A stretch of 64,000 nt of DNA from Aerococcaceae bacterium DSM 111020 (GCA_015863185.1 JACBXP010000012.1:1-64000), one strand, 5' to 3'; shown: positions 46,053-56,372, counted from the stretch's first letter. Program-made: numbers and translations. Notes: generated from the letters alone by a model not told the origin.

Positions 46053-47792
46053 ATGAAATATATTTGGAAATACTTAAAGAACTATCCCATGCCATTGGCT
46101 GTGATTGTTCTTAGTGTCGTTATAAATTCCTTATCGATTGTGGGAATGCCAACGATGTTAGCGCGCATGATTGATAATGCGATTATTCCTGGCGAATTAA
46201 ACAGAATGTGGCCGTATATTGGTCTGATGGCAGGCTTTGTCCTTTTGGGGTTTATTGGACGGGCTATTCGGATGTACATGACAAGTAAAGTCGTCAATAG
46301 TATGGTAATGGATTTGCGAAATGCATCTTATGGTAAGATGATGCACCTATCACATCATGAATTTCAAGAAATGGGGGTGCCGTCCTTAACGACAAGAATT
46401 ACGACTGATGCGTTTATTTTGTTGCAATTTACAGAAATGCTTCTTAGACAAGGATTGATGGCGCCGATTATGATTGGAATGAGCTTGTCATTAATTGCAA
46501 CGATTGCACCGGAGTTGGGTTGGCGGATTGCTCCAGCGGTACCTATCATGATTATTTTGGTGGTAGCAATTGCACTCATTTCGAAGCCTATGTCAGAAAG
46601 ACAACAAAAATTACTCGATTCAATCAACCGTATTATGCGTGAATCGATTACAGGTTTACGTGTGATTCGAGCGTTCAACCGTGAACAATTTTGGAATAAG
46701 CGCTTTGAATCAGTTAACCAGCCTTACCGACAAACATCTACAAATCTTCAAAAATTAATGGCATTAACACCTGCGATTTTTTCATTGATACTCAATTTAA
46801 CGATTATTGCTTTAATTTGGTTTGGAGCGAATATGATTGATATGGGGACCTTACAAGTCGGTGATTTGGTGGCCTTTATCGAGTATGTCTTTCATGCATT
46901 ATTCTCTTTAATGGTCTTTGCAGGGGTGTTTATGATGTACCCACGTGCGTCAGTTTCAGCTGGGCGACTACAAGAAGTGGAAGACGAAATTATTTCTGTC
47001 CAAGAACCAGAGAATCCTGTAAAGAATGTGCCTCACGAAGGAAAATTAGAATTCCGTCATGTTGATTTTATGTATCCAGATGCAACCGAACCCGTACTTC
47101 AGGATATTTCATTTGTCACACGACCAGGTGAGACGACAGCCTTTATTGGTTCTACAGGTTCTGGTAAGTCCACAATTGTGAAGTTGATCCCGCGTTTCTA
47201 TGATGTATCTTCTGGGGAGATTCTTCTTAATGGTGTCAATATTAAAGATTATGAGTTGAACGACTTACGTAGTCGTATAGGTTTTACCCCTCAAAAAGCC
47301 TTGTTATTTAAGGGACGGATTAGTGATAACTTGCGCTACGGCAAGTTTGATGCTGAGATGGAAGATATGTTACGCGCCACAAATATTTCACAGGCAAAAG
47401 AATTTATTGGTCGTCTTCCAGAACATTTTGAGACCGATTTAGCTGAAGGTGGTTCGAATCTTTCCGGTGGTCAAAAACAACGCCTCTCTATTGCTCGATC
47501 AATCATTGAGGATAGAGAAATTTATATCTTTGACGATTCATTCTCAGCATTAGATTACAAGACCGATGCGAAAGTTCGTGCAGCATTGCATGAACAAACG
47601 AAAGATGCGTCAACAATTATCGTTGCGCAGCGTGTTGGAACGATTATGCAAGCGGATCAAATCATCGTCCTTGACCAAGGTAAGATTTCAGCCATTGGAA
47701 CACATCAAGAACTTCTGAAAAAATCAGATATTTATTATGACATTGCATCGTCACAATTAAGTGAGGAGGAACTAAACATTGAATCAGAATAA
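46053..47792 (+). CDS. ABC exporter half-transporter A (degenerate catalytic site)
   Basis: A 579-residue type IV ABC exporter subunit. Six transmembrane helices (residues 1-310) precede the ATPase with Walker A GSTGSGKST, signature NLSGGQKQR, Walker B IYIFDDSFSALD and VAQRVG at the H-loop. The catalytic Glu is Asp and the switch His is Gln, so its Walker site is non-catalytic, as in LmrC/BmrC-type heterodimers. AAAGGA precedes the ATG. It overlaps the partner gene by 14 bp. Confidence 0.9.
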   Translation: MKYIWKYLKNYPMPLAVIVLSVVINSLSIVGMPTMLARMIDNAIIPGELNRMWPYIGLMAGFVLLGFIGRAIRMYMTSKVVNSMVMDLRNASYGKMMHLSHHEFQEMGVPSLTTRITTDAFILLQFTEMLLRQGLMAPIMIGMSLSLIATIAPELGWRIAPAVPIMIILVVAIALISKPMSERQQKLLDSINRIMRESITGLRVIRAFNREQFWNKRFESVNQPYRQTSTNLQKLMALTPAIFSLILNLTIIALIWFGANMIDMGTLQVGDLVAFIEYVFHALFSLMVFAGVFMMYPRASVSAGRLQEVEDEIISVQEPENPVKNVPHEGKLEFRHVDFMYPDATEPVLQDISFVTRPGETTAFIGSTGSGKSTIVKLIPRFYDVSSGEILLNGVNIKDYELNDLRSRIGFTPQKALLFKGRISDNLRYGKFDAEMEDMLRATNISQAKEFIGRLPEHFETDLAEGGSNLSGGQKQRLSIARSIIEDREIYIFDDSFSALDYKTDAKVRAALHEQTKDASTIIVAQRVGTIMQADQIIVLDQGKISAIGTHQELLKKSDIYYDIASSQLSEEELNIESE

Positions 47793-49581
47793 TTCATATT
47801 TATTGAAAAGAATCTGGCAATATATGTCACCTTACAAAGTGAAATTTATATTAGCTATGATAGCAACTGTTTTAGCTATGATATCCTCAGCGATTGAACC
47901 CTTTGTATTTGGTTTAGCAATCACGGAATTAACAAGTAATGTGGTTGCTATTGCTCAGGACGTTCCAGGAGCGGCCATTAACTATCCTTATATTCGCAAT
48001 GTTTTAATCTTTTACTTTATTCGAGGTATGTTTTATCATTTTGGAACCTATGCGAGTCAAGCTTGGATGGCGGATGTTGTCCAGTCATCGATCTTTGATT
48101 TGAGACAAGATTTAGCGAACAAAGTACATTTATTACCAGTTTCGTATTTTGATAATGAAGAAACAGGGGACATCTTAGCGAAGATGACCAATGATGTCGA
48201 TGCGATTTCGAATGCGATGCAACAAACTTTTATCCAAGTATTAAATGGTATCTTAGGTATATCCTTTGCATTGATTATGATGTTCTTCATTCATTGGCAA
48301 ATGGCTTTAATGGTTGTCATTATGATTCCTATTTCAGGAACGGTAGCTCGGTGGTTATCTGGTAAGTCTCAACCTGCTTTCAATAAACAATCAGATAGTT
48401 TAGGACATTTATTTGGCTATACGCAAGAACAACTCTCTGGATTCACTGAGATTAAAGCCTATGGTAAACAAGAATCATCCATTGAAGAATTTATCGAAAG
48501 AAATGAACGACTCCGTCAACACGGATTCAAAGCGTCATTTATTTCTTCAATGATGATGCCGGTCATGGTTTTTATCGCCGACTCAGTCTATGTTCTTGCT
48601 GCGATTGTGGGAACCTTTGAAGTCTTCGCTGGACGTTTGTCTGTCGGTAATCTACAAGCAGTTGTCCAATATGTGATGCAGGTTAACCAACCGGTGCAGA
48701 TGCTTGCACAATTAACCGGGATGGTTCAAGCAGCCTTTGCTGCAGCAAATCGGGTCTTTACACTCTTAGATGAACCGGAAGAAGAACAACGTGAAATTAC
48801 ACAAACTTTACCGGAAGATGTTAAAGGTAGCGTTGTCTTTGAGAATGTTCGCTTTGGCTATGATAAAGAAAATCCATTGATGAAAGATATTTCCTTCAAG
48901 GTGAATCCTGGGGAAATGGTTGCGATTGTTGGACCAACGGGAGCAGGTAAGACAACGTTAATTAACTTATTGATGCGCTTCTATGATATTGACTCTGGTT
49001 CAATACGTATCGATGGCGTAGATATCAAAGACATTTCTCGAGAAACATTACGCGAGCACTTTGGAATGGTCTTGCAGGATGCCTGGCTCTACACCGATAC
49101 TATTATGGAAAATATCCGTTTTGGTGACTTGAATGCCAGCGATGTGGATGTCATCCGTGCTTCGAAGACAGCCAATGTGGATCACTTTATTCAGACTTTA
49201 CCAAATGGCTATCAAATGGAAATCAATGAAGAAGCCAATAATGTGTCACTCGGTCAGAAACAATTAATGACGATTGCACGTGCGGTTATCTCAGATCCAG
49301 ATATTTTGATTTTGGATGAAGCGACTTCTTCGGTTGATACCCGACTTGAAAAATTAATCCAAGAAGCAATGGATAAAGTCATGGAAGGACGGACATCATT
49401 CGTGATTGCTCACCGTTTGTCAACCATCCGAAATGCGGATATGATTCTTGTCATGGATCAAGGAAATATTATTGAATATGGAACACATGATGATTTATTA
49501 GCACAAGATGGCTTTTATGCAGACTTGTATAATTCACAATTTAATGAAGATACTCCAGCTGAAATTCATATGGCTTATTAA
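47779..49581 (+). CDS. ABC exporter half-transporter B (catalytic subunit)
   Basis: A 600-residue partner of the preceding gene. Six transmembrane helices are followed by Walker A GPTGAGKTT, the degenerate signature NVSLGQKQL, Walker B ILILDEATSS with the catalytic Glu and AHRLST with the switch His. Together the two subunits give one canonical and one degenerate ATP site, the hallmark of heterodimeric multidrug exporters (LmrCD, BmrCD, PatAB). The start is TTG 47779, nine nt after AGGAGG, inside the end of the first gene. The substrate is unknown. Confidence 0.9.
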   Translation: MNQNNSYLLKRIWQYMSPYKVKFILAMIATVLAMISSAIEPFVFGLAITELTSNVVAIAQDVPGAAINYPYIRNVLIFYFIRGMFYHFGTYASQAWMADVVQSSIFDLRQDLANKVHLLPVSYFDNEETGDILAKMTNDVDAISNAMQQTFIQVLNGILGISFALIMMFFIHWQMALMVVIMIPISGTVARWLSGKSQPAFNKQSDSLGHLFGYTQEQLSGFTEIKAYGKQESSIEEFIERNERLRQHGFKASFISSMMMPVMVFIADSVYVLAAIVGTFEVFAGRLSVGNLQAVVQYVMQVNQPVQMLAQLTGMVQAAFAAANRVFTLLDEPEEEQREITQTLPEDVKGSVVFENVRFGYDKENPLMKDISFKVNPGEMVAIVGPTGAGKTTLINLLMRFYDIDSGSIRIDGVDIKDISRETLREHFGMVLQDAWLYTDTIMENIRFGDLNASDVDVIRASKTANVDHFIQTLPNGYQMEINEEANNVSLGQKQLMTIARAVISDPDILILDEATSSVDTRLEKLIQEAMDKVMEGRTSFVIAHRLSTIRNADMILVMDQGNIIEYGTHDDLLAQDGFYADLYNSQFNEDTPAEIHMAY

Positions 49582-49611
49582 GTTTAAATTGCATCTGCAT
49601 TTGATGAAGTG

Positions 49612-49646
49612 AACCTCTTAACGACTGTCGTTAGGAGGTTTTTTTG
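49612..49646 (+). terminator. Terminator of the ABC exporter operon
   Basis: Stem AACCTCTTAACGAC / GTCGTTAGGAGGTT, then T7. Confidence 0.87.
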
Positions 49647-49756
49647 TTGGAAAGGGTATCGTTTGATTCAACAGGAGATTGTGTCATAATGAAGGAAAGC
49701 GTTTTGCAGAAAAGGACCTGTAGAAATATTTAATTGCATTATAGAGGAGTGATAGG

Positions 49757-51223
49757 ATGAAATTGCCTACTGGATCACGTGAGAAAATTAGCGACTCATT
49801 ATCCGATACAAAACGGTCACATTTAGGAGAAGAATTCGCAGCTTTACACCGTGAATTACAAGAAACAGAACAAAGTATGCTGGTTATTATTGATGGATGG
49901 GAATCGAGTGGGAAAGGATTTCTCCTTAAGGATCTAACGAGAGAACTGGACCCTAAACATTATGAAGTGGCGGTGTTTGATGCGGTCGACCAACATGATA
50001 TGGGCTATCCTTATTTACGACGCTTTATGCGTCAAACACCTAAAGCAGGCCAAATTATGTTTTATGATCGTTCTTTCTATTATGATTTGATGAGTGATTA
50101 CGATTGGGACCAAAGTCCAGAACATTTCGAGCATTTAATTGAAGATATTCAATTCATTGAACACGCCTTAAATGATGACGGTACACGTATTGTAAAGTTC
50201 TTTTTGCATCAAACAGAAGAGGAAATGCAAGAGAATATTCAAGAATTAGAAGCGGATGACTATCGCCATGTTAGACTGTCAGAACGGGATTATTATCAAT
50301 TAGAAAATTATTCAGCGTTCAAAGAACACTTTGAACGGATTATGGAAGAGACTGATGACATCCCTTGGCATGTACTTTATACGAAGGGCAAGAAAAACCA
50401 ATCGCGGCATGCCTTGCAAATTTGTTTGAATGAGTTGAAAGATTTGTTAGAAAATGGGAATAAAGTAGAAATTGAATCATTACCAGCACTACCATCTCAA
50501 GAGGAATTACCATTATCGAAGCTTGATCTGACTCAAACAATCAGTGATGAAGCATATGATGCACAGCTAGATGAACTACAAGAACGTGCTGGAGAGTTAT
50601 TGTATCAAGTTTATTTGGAAGGCCAATCAGTCATCGTTGCCTATGAAGGAACCGATGCAGCTGGTAAAGGGGGGAATATTGAACGTTTAACGCGTCAAAT
50701 GGATCCAAGAGGGTATGACGTGGCGACCGTTTCTGCTCCAGATAAAAATGAATTAGCCCACCATTATTTATGGCGGTTTTACCGTGACTTTCCCTCAAGA
50801 GGACGGATGACCATCTTTGACCGATCTTGGTATGGAAGAGTACTGGTTGAACGGATGGAGTCGCTCACACCAGAAGCGCGTTGGCAAGCAGCATACGAAG
50901 AGATAAATCAAATGGAGCACAATTTAGTTCACCAAGGCATTCTAGTGCTGAAATATTTTATAGCGATTGATAAAGAAGAACAATTGGAGCGATTTAAAGC
51001 ACGAGCGGAAGACCCAGACAAACAACACAAACTAACCGATGAAGATTGGCGCAATCATGAGAAATTCGATGATTATCTAACGGCTATGAATGAAATGTTG
51101 GTGCGAACTTCTACAAATGATGCACCTTGGGTAATTGTTTCCGGAACGAGTAAAAAATATGCGCGATTAACTGTCCTAAAAGACTTTATTAAACAGTTGG
51201 AAGATTATTTGGAGCATGAATAA
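49757..51223 (+). CDS. pap: Polyphosphate:AMP phosphotransferase (tandem PPK2)
   Basis: A 488-residue protein with two PPK2 domains. The first has DGWESSGKG and FYDRSFYYDLM; the second has EGTDAAGKGG, the lid PRGRMTIFDRSW-like SRGRMTIFDRSW and RVLVERME. Two fused domains define class II PPK2, which makes ADP from AMP and polyphosphate. The first domain differs at active-site positions and is usually non-catalytic in this class. GAGGAG precedes the ATG. Confidence 0.9.
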   Translation: MKLPTGSREKISDSLSDTKRSHLGEEFAALHRELQETEQSMLVIIDGWESSGKGFLLKDLTRELDPKHYEVAVFDAVDQHDMGYPYLRRFMRQTPKAGQIMFYDRSFYYDLMSDYDWDQSPEHFEHLIEDIQFIEHALNDDGTRIVKFFLHQTEEEMQENIQELEADDYRHVRLSERDYYQLENYSAFKEHFERIMEETDDIPWHVLYTKGKKNQSRHALQICLNELKDLLENGNKVEIESLPALPSQEELPLSKLDLTQTISDEAYDAQLDELQERAGELLYQVYLEGQSVIVAYEGTDAAGKGGNIERLTRQMDPRGYDVATVSAPDKNELAHHYLWRFYRDFPSRGRMTIFDRSWYGRVLVERMESLTPEARWQAAYEEINQMEHNLVHQGILVLKYFIAIDKEEQLERFKARAEDPDKQHKLTDEDWRNHEKFDDYLTAMNEMLVRTSTNDAPWVIVSGTSKKYARLTVLKDFIKQLEDYLEHE

Positions 51224-51289
51224 AAGATTGAAAATAGCGCTAACGTAAACACATTGTATGTATTATCTGTATCGTTGAAATAAAAAAGA

Positions 51290-51334
51290 AAATCCAGATT
51301 ACGATTGAAGTAGGTTTGTAATCTGGATTTTATT
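51290..51334. terminator. Bidirectional terminator, pap / gpx
   Basis: Stem AAAATCCAGATTAC / GTAATCTGGATTTT. Confidence 0.86.
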
Positions 51335-51348
51335 TTTGATGTTTTGTT

Positions 51349-51822
51349 TTAAGATAGCAATTGTTGAATATCAGTGTGAAGCTCTTCGGGTTTCTGCTTT
51401 GGATTAAAACGTTTCACGACATTACCCTCTTGATCGATTAAGAATTTGGTGAAATTCCATTCGATGGCTTTGCCGATAGGACCAGATTGTTCTTGCTTTA
51501 AGTATTGATAGAGCGGATGCGTATTAGGTCCATTCACTTTAACCTTTTCCATCATTGGAAACGAGACACCATAATTTCGTTGACAAAATGAGGCAATTTC
51601 TTCTTCGGAATCATATTCTTGCTTTAGAAATTGACCACAAGGAAATCCAACAATCGTAAAACCTTGATCTTTATATTCTTGATAGAGTGCTTCTAACCCT
51701 TCAAATTGTGGTGCTAAACCACATTTACTAGCGGTATTGACAATTAGAGCCACTTTTCCCTTTAATTGCTCCATTGAGAAGTCATTTCCTTCGATATCTT
51801 TGACTGTATAATCATAAATCAT
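51349..51822 (-). CDS. Glutathione peroxidase family protein (Cys type)
   Basis: A 157-residue thioredoxin-fold peroxidase. The peroxidatic Cys lies in NTASKCGLAPQF (Cys in place of selenocysteine), with FPCGQF (the second Cys) and WNFTKFL completing the catalytic set. Bacterial members usually take electrons from thioredoxin. The start is supported by AAGGGTGTGATG on the minus strand. It is divergent from the second rlmD-type gene. Confidence 0.92.
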   Translation of the reverse strand: MIYDYTVKDIEGNDFSMEQLKGKVALIVNTASKCGLAPQFEGLEALYQEYKDQGFTIVGFPCGQFLKQEYDSEEEIASFCQRNYGVSFPMMEKVKVNGPNTHPLYQYLKQEQSGPIGKAIEWNFTKFLIDQEGNVVKRFNPKQKPEELHTDIQQLLS

Positions 51823-51959
51823 ATCATCACACCCTTCCGTTGATTGCTTTCATTATAGCGAATTCATGACCCGAGACATAATATTTTGATTGCTTGTTAG
51901 TTTAAGATGAGATGGTATAATGAAGCGATAAATAAAAAAAAGAATAAGAAGGTGAACGG

Positions 51960-53366
51960 ATGCGAAAATATACAGATTATCCAACAGAAATATTAGATAT
52001 AACCATTGAATCGTTAAATCATGAAGGATTAGGGTACGCGCGTTATATTCATCCACCGACGATTGGCTCCAATGGGAAACATCTGAAATTATTAATCAAG
52101 AATGTTGTTCCCGGGGATAAGGTACGTGTTTCTGTACCTAATGCCAAAGGACGTAAGAAAGCAGTGCTTCAATATGATGAATTATTAGAACCGAGTCCCG
52201 ACCGTGACCTTTCGATTCCAGTTGCACGTGAGATATCAGGGGGAGCGCCATTACAATATATGTTGTACCCCAAGCAATTAGAATTTAAAGAACAATTTGT
52301 CAAACAAACTCTTGAAGAACAAGGCATCGATTCTTCTGTTGTCTTACCAATTATTGGAATGGATGAACCAACGAGATATCGTAATAAAATGGAATTATCA
52401 TTTGGAAAAGACGGTGCTATCGGAATGCATGAACAAGGTAATCCGATGAAAGTTATCGATTTAGAGGATTCTATCCTTGCTCCAGAAATCATGATTCAAG
52501 TGAAACATATTGTGGGTCAATGGCAAAAAGATTGGGATCTTCCAGGCTATGATAAAGCGAACGCTCGAGGTTTATTACGTAATCTGATGATGCGTTATTC
52601 TTTTGCATGTGATGAATTGATGGTTGTTATTTATGCAACAGAAGCCGTTGAAAAACATAGGGAGGCTGCAGAAGATCTAACTCAAAGATTAGTTGATGCG
52701 TTCGACCATTTAAAAAGCTTGCAGTGGATAAAATATGCCAGTCTGAATGAACGGATTGCTGCTGAAGAGACAGAAGTATTATACGGAAGAGACTACATTT
52801 ATGATCAGCTGAATGGGAATCAGTTCCGCATTTGGCCAGATACATTTTTCCAAGTCAATCCGACACAAGCTGAAGTGTTAGTGAATACTGCGCTCGAGAT
52901 GGCGGAAGTATCGCCAGATGATCAAGTGATTGATTTATTTTGTGGAATCGGAACATTTAGTCTGCCATTCGCCCAACAAGCGAAATCACTAACAGGTATT
53001 GAGCTAGTTGAAAATTCAATTCGTTCTGCACGTCGCAACGCTACGGATAATCAGATAGAGAACACACAATTTATCGCGAGTGATGCACGCAAAGGATTAC
53101 TACAGGTACAAGAAACGAGTGGCACACCGGATCTATTAATATTAGACCCGCCTCGAAGCGGAGCTGGTGGGAAGATGATGCGTGCAATCGGGCGCTTAGC
53201 TCCTGAAAAAATAGTTTATGTCTCCTGTAGTCCCAAATCGTTGGCATTAGATTTAGTTTGGTTGAAAGACTATGGCTATCAACTCCAACAAATCCAACCC
53301 GTGGACCAGTTCTCGAGTACGGTGCACGTTGAGTGTGTCGTATTGATGTCAAGGGTAGATAAGTAA
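51960..53366 (+). CDS. rlmD: 23S rRNA (uracil-C5)-methyltransferase, RlmD/RlmCD family (copy 2)
   Basis: A 468-residue paralogue of the gene at 23690. The TRAM domain (about residues 8-75) is followed by FCGIGTFSLPFA, LILDPPRSGAG, the catalytic Cys in YVSCSPKSLALD and the terminal signature STVHVECVVLMSRVDK. GAAGGTGA precedes the ATG. A truncated large serine recombinase begins 113 bp after the stop, and two further copies of the HVECVVL tail lie 3.2 and 6.4 kb downstream. Its 3' end is therefore the likely integration site of the island. Confidence 0.93.
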   Translation: MRKYTDYPTEILDITIESLNHEGLGYARYIHPPTIGSNGKHLKLLIKNVVPGDKVRVSVPNAKGRKKAVLQYDELLEPSPDRDLSIPVAREISGGAPLQYMLYPKQLEFKEQFVKQTLEEQGIDSSVVLPIIGMDEPTRYRNKMELSFGKDGAIGMHEQGNPMKVIDLEDSILAPEIMIQVKHIVGQWQKDWDLPGYDKANARGLLRNLMMRYSFACDELMVVIYATEAVEKHREAAEDLTQRLVDAFDHLKSLQWIKYASLNERIAAEETEVLYGRDYIYDQLNGNQFRIWPDTFFQVNPTQAEVLVNTALEMAEVSPDDQVIDLFCGIGTFSLPFAQQAKSLTGIELVENSIRSARRNATDNQIENTQFIASDARKGLLQVQETSGTPDLLILDPPRSGAGGKMMRAIGRLAPEKIVYVSCSPKSLALDLVWLKDYGYQLQQIQPVDQFSSTVHVECVVLMSRVDK

Positions 53367-53479
53367 GGATGTAATAAGATAAGTAAATAAAGGCTTTCCG
53401 TGGTTTGAGGTCTGGTTCTAAGCCGGAAGGATAATCACGGATTTTTGCTTTGAGCGAAGTTATCCAAGATTGATGAATT

Positions 53480-54307
53480 ATGAAGATACTCCAAAATGAA
53501 AAATACATCGGAGATGCCCTCTTACAAAAGACTGTTACTGTAGGTTTTCTAACCAAGAAACGAGTTAAGAATGAAGGTCATCTTCCCCAGTATTATGTTG
53601 AAAATAGCCATGAGGCGATTATTCCTAAAGAGTTATTTTTGCAGGTGCAGGAAGAGATTCATCGAAGAAGCAATATCCATACAGGAGAAGGTAAGAACAA
53701 ACGAATTTACAGCAGCAAGTACGCTTTAAGTGCCATCACTTTCTGTGGAGATTGTGGCGATATTTATAGGAGAACCTATTGGAATATCCATGGTAGAAAA
53801 GAGTTTGTCTGGCGGTGCGTGACTAGAATCGAGCAAGGTCCTGAGGTCTGTAAGAACCGAACCGTAAAAGAAGATGAACTCTATGGTGCGGTAATGACCG
53901 CAATTAATAAGCTACTTGCAGGTGGCAACAATATGATAAAGACACTGGAAGAAAATATTCATGCGGTGATTGGTGAAACGACAGAATACCAAATTTCAGA
54001 GATTAACAACTTACTGGAGGAAAAACAAAAAGACCTCATCAAGCTGGCCAATAAGAGTCAAGACTATGAACATCTAGCAGATGAGATTGATGAACTGCGA
54101 GATAAGCGACAGACCCTTTTAGTAGAAGACGCCTCTCTTAGTTGCGAAAATGAGCGAATCGATGAGTTGATTGAATTTATCCGCAAGAACAAATTCCGCA
54201 CCTTAGAATATGATGATAAACTTGTAAGGAAGATAATCCAGAGAGTTACAGTCTACGAAGAACACTTCGTCATAGCCTTCAAATCTGGCATCGAAATGGA
54301 AATATGA
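53480..54307 (+). pseudogene. Large serine recombinase, C-terminal part only
   Basis: A 275-residue fragment with the recombinase-domain region KILQNEKYIGDALLQKT. The zinc ribbon follows (ITFCGDCGDIYRR, then WRC and VCKNR), then a long coiled coil (residues about 165-215) and the end. The catalytic N-terminal resolvase domain with its Ser is absent; the DNA before 53480 does not encode it in any frame. It lies just after rlmD copy 2, where the integrase of an rlmD-targeting element would sit. It cannot be an active integrase. Confidence 0.9.
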
Positions 54308-54321
54308 AAACCAGAAGTAAA

Positions 54322-54359
54322 TAGCCCATGACTCTACAGTAGAGTTGTGGGCTTATTTG
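54322..54359 (+). terminator. Terminator after the recombinase fragment
   Basis: Stem AGCCCATGACTCTAC / GTAGAGTTGTGGGCT with two imperfect pairs, then TTATTTGT. Confidence 0.7.
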
Positions 54360-54481
54360 TGCTTGTTCAAGAAAAAAATGTTCTGAGTACCTTCGTAATT
54401 GTCAACCAATAAGAATTTCCAGAAAGATTAGTTTCTATACCTTTAGGCTGGCTTAAAATATAGTTCGCCTTCTTTCATACC

Positions 54482-54529
54482 TTGACACAACTGTTCATTG
54501 AGTATATAATGTTAATGTTCAGTATATAC
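54482..54529 (+). promoter_or_regulatory. Promoter and GntR operator of the ABC operon
   Basis: Perfect consensus: TTGACA (54482-54487), a 17-nt spacer and TATAAT (54505-54510). The dyad GTATATA (54503-54509) / TATATAC (54523-54529) overlaps the -10 box, and TGTTCA is repeated on either side. This is the layout expected for autoregulation by the YtrA-type GntR protein encoded next. Confidence 0.75.
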
Positions 54530-54549
54530 ACTTATATTGGAGGTGGAAG

Positions 54550-54924
54550 ATGAATATCATTATTAGCAACGCAAACAATGAGCCGATTTATGAGCAAATA
54601 TATAGTCAAATAAAGTCTGCAATTATTTCATCTGAGCTTAAAGAAGGGGATTTACTCCCGTCTATTCGTAATCTTGCAAAAGATTTAAGAATTAGTGTGA
54701 TAACAACCAAAAGAGCCTATGATGAACTTGAAAAAGACGGATATATATATTCAGCAATAGGTAAAGGCTCTTTTGTTGCAGAAAAAAATACAGAAATATT
54801 GCGGGAAGCCCATTTAAAAGAAATTGAGGAGCACTTCAGAATAATTTTAAAGATTGCTCCAGCGTGTAAATTAACAGTAGACGATATTATTGAAATGTTC
54901 AAAATCATTTCAGAGGAGGAATAA
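54550..54924 (+). CDS. GntR-family regulator, YtrA subfamily
   Basis: A 124-residue protein. The N-terminal winged helix (PIYEQIYSQIKSAIISSELKEG, LPSIRNLAKDLRISVITTKRAYDELEKDG) is followed by a short C-terminal helical tail of about 40 residues, which defines YtrA-type repressors of ABC operons. GGAGGTGGAAG precedes the ATG. First gene of the GntR-ATPase-permease operon. Confidence 0.92.
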   Translation: MNIIISNANNEPIYEQIYSQIKSAIISSELKEGDLLPSIRNLAKDLRISVITTKRAYDELEKDGYIYSAIGKGSFVAEKNTEILREAHLKEIEEHFRIILKIAPACKLTVDDIIEMFKIISEEE

Positions 54925-54926
54925 AT

Positions 54927-55772
54927 ATGAACAGTATTGAAGTGAAGAATCTTACAAAATCTTTTGGTGATTTCACACTTAAAGATCTTAGTTTTAATGT
55001 ACCTTCAGGAACGATTATGGGGCTAGTTGGTGAAAATGGCGCAGGAAAAAGCACAGCTATAAAACTTATTATGAACACCTTAAAAGCAGATGACGGTGAA
55101 GTTTCAGTTTTAGGGGTGTCTAATTTATCTAAGGAATTTACAAATCTTAAGCAAGATATCGGGGTTGTACTTGATGAGGCATATTTTCCAGAAGTATTAA
55201 ATGCTAAAAATATTAATAACATAATGAAACTTATCTATAAAAATTGGAACGAGGATTCTTATTTTGAATACATAAAAAAGTTCTCTTTACCTCTCACGAA
55301 AATATTTAAAGACTTTTCAAGAGGAATGAAAATGAAATTGTCTATCGCAGTTGCACTATCCCATAATCCAAAACTACTTATTTTAGATGAGGCAACCAGT
55401 GGACTCGATCCTATGGTGAGAGATGAAATTCTCGATGTGTTTAATGACTTTACAAGGGACGAGAATCATTCAATTTTACTCTCATCGCATATTATCAGTG
55501 ACCTTGAAAAAATTTGTGATTATATCTGCTTTATTCATAAAGGTGAGCTTCTTTTAGTTGAAGAAAAAGATTTGTTATTAGAAAAATATGCAGTCATAAA
55601 ACTGGCGAAAAATCAGTTGGAAACATTACCAAAGGATTCCATTGTTCGCAAAATTAGAAAAAGTTTCGGCTACGAAGTGCTTGTACAAAAAGATAAAATT
55701 AACGCAGCCTTTAGGGTAGAAAATAACAGACTTGAAGATATTATTTTATTGATGGTAAAGGAAGGTGTCTAA
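54927..55772 (+). CDS. ABC transporter ATP-binding protein
   Basis: A 281-residue ATPase. Walker A is GENGAGKST (about 37-45), the signature FSRGMKMKLSIA is in place of LSGGQ, Walker B is LLILDEATSGLD and the switch His is in SSHIISD. The signature variant SRGMK is typical of YtrB/PmtA-like export ATPases. GAGGAGG precedes the ATG, two nt after gntR. Confidence 0.92.
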   Translation: MNSIEVKNLTKSFGDFTLKDLSFNVPSGTIMGLVGENGAGKSTAIKLIMNTLKADDGEVSVLGVSNLSKEFTNLKQDIGVVLDEAYFPEVLNAKNINNIMKLIYKNWNEDSYFEYIKKFSLPLTKIFKDFSRGMKMKLSIAVALSHNPKLLILDEATSGLDPMVRDEILDVFNDFTRDENHSILLSSHIISDLEKICDYICFIHKGELLLVEEKDLLLEKYAVIKLAKNQLETLPKDSIVRKIRKSFGYEVLVQKDKINAAFRVENNRLEDIILLMVKEGV

Positions 55773-56372
55773 ATGAAAAGTTTACTATTAAAAGATTTTT
55801 ATGTTCTCACAAAACAGCTTAAAATATTTCTTGTTATTATTCCAGTTATTGCGCTGACAGCAGGAGAGGCGATGTCTACTTTCTCAATTTTACTAGGAGC
55901 GGTGTTACCCATGATAGCGATTGCTTATGATGAACGCTCTAAGTGGAATGAACTTGCCGCCATGATGCCTTATTCGAAATTTGATCTTATTTTTAGTAAA
56001 TATTTGCTAGGTTATCTTTGTATGTTTGGTGCAGCTCTGCTTGTACTTATTGGTCAAATTATTGGGAAAAATATTGACATTGTGGGGATAGATGGTGATA
56101 TAAATGTTCTACTATTTGCCGTTATGGGAGGTCTTATTTTTATCGCAATAAATACTCCCATTCTCTTTAAATATGGCAGTGAAAAAGGTAGGTTTGTTTT
56201 TATTATTACAATGGCGCTAGTTGGTGCAAGCGGGTCAATTCTGCAGAAAGTTGATAGTAGAATTATTCTTAAAATATTAAACTTATCTCCTGTTATTTTA
56301 CTTGTATTTGTTGTTATACTAAATGTGATGTCTTTAATGATTTCTATGAATATTAAAAAGGATAAAGCTTAA
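55773..56372 (+). CDS. ABC-2 type permease
   Basis: A 199-residue membrane protein with six hydrophobic segments (first about 15-50, last about 165-192) and the family segment YDERSKWNELAAMMPYSK between helices two and three. It begins immediately after the ATPase stop codon. Together with the GntR regulator it forms a three-gene set like those exporting cationic peptides or lantibiotics; the substrate here is unknown. Confidence 0.86.
   Translation: MKSLLLKDFYVLTKQLKIFLVIIPVIALTAGEAMSTFSILLGAVLPMIAIAYDERSKWNELAAMMPYSKFDLIFSKYLLGYLCMFGAALLVLIGQIIGKNIDIVGIDGDINVLLFAVMGGLIFIAINTPILFKYGSEKGRFVFIITMALVGASGSILQKVDSRIILKILNLSPVILLVFVVILNVMSLMISMNIKKDKA

Noticed and set aside
53071-53556. 161-codon minus-strand frame across the end of rlmD copy 2
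   Set aside because: Shadow of rlmD; no ribosome site, and it spans the island junction.
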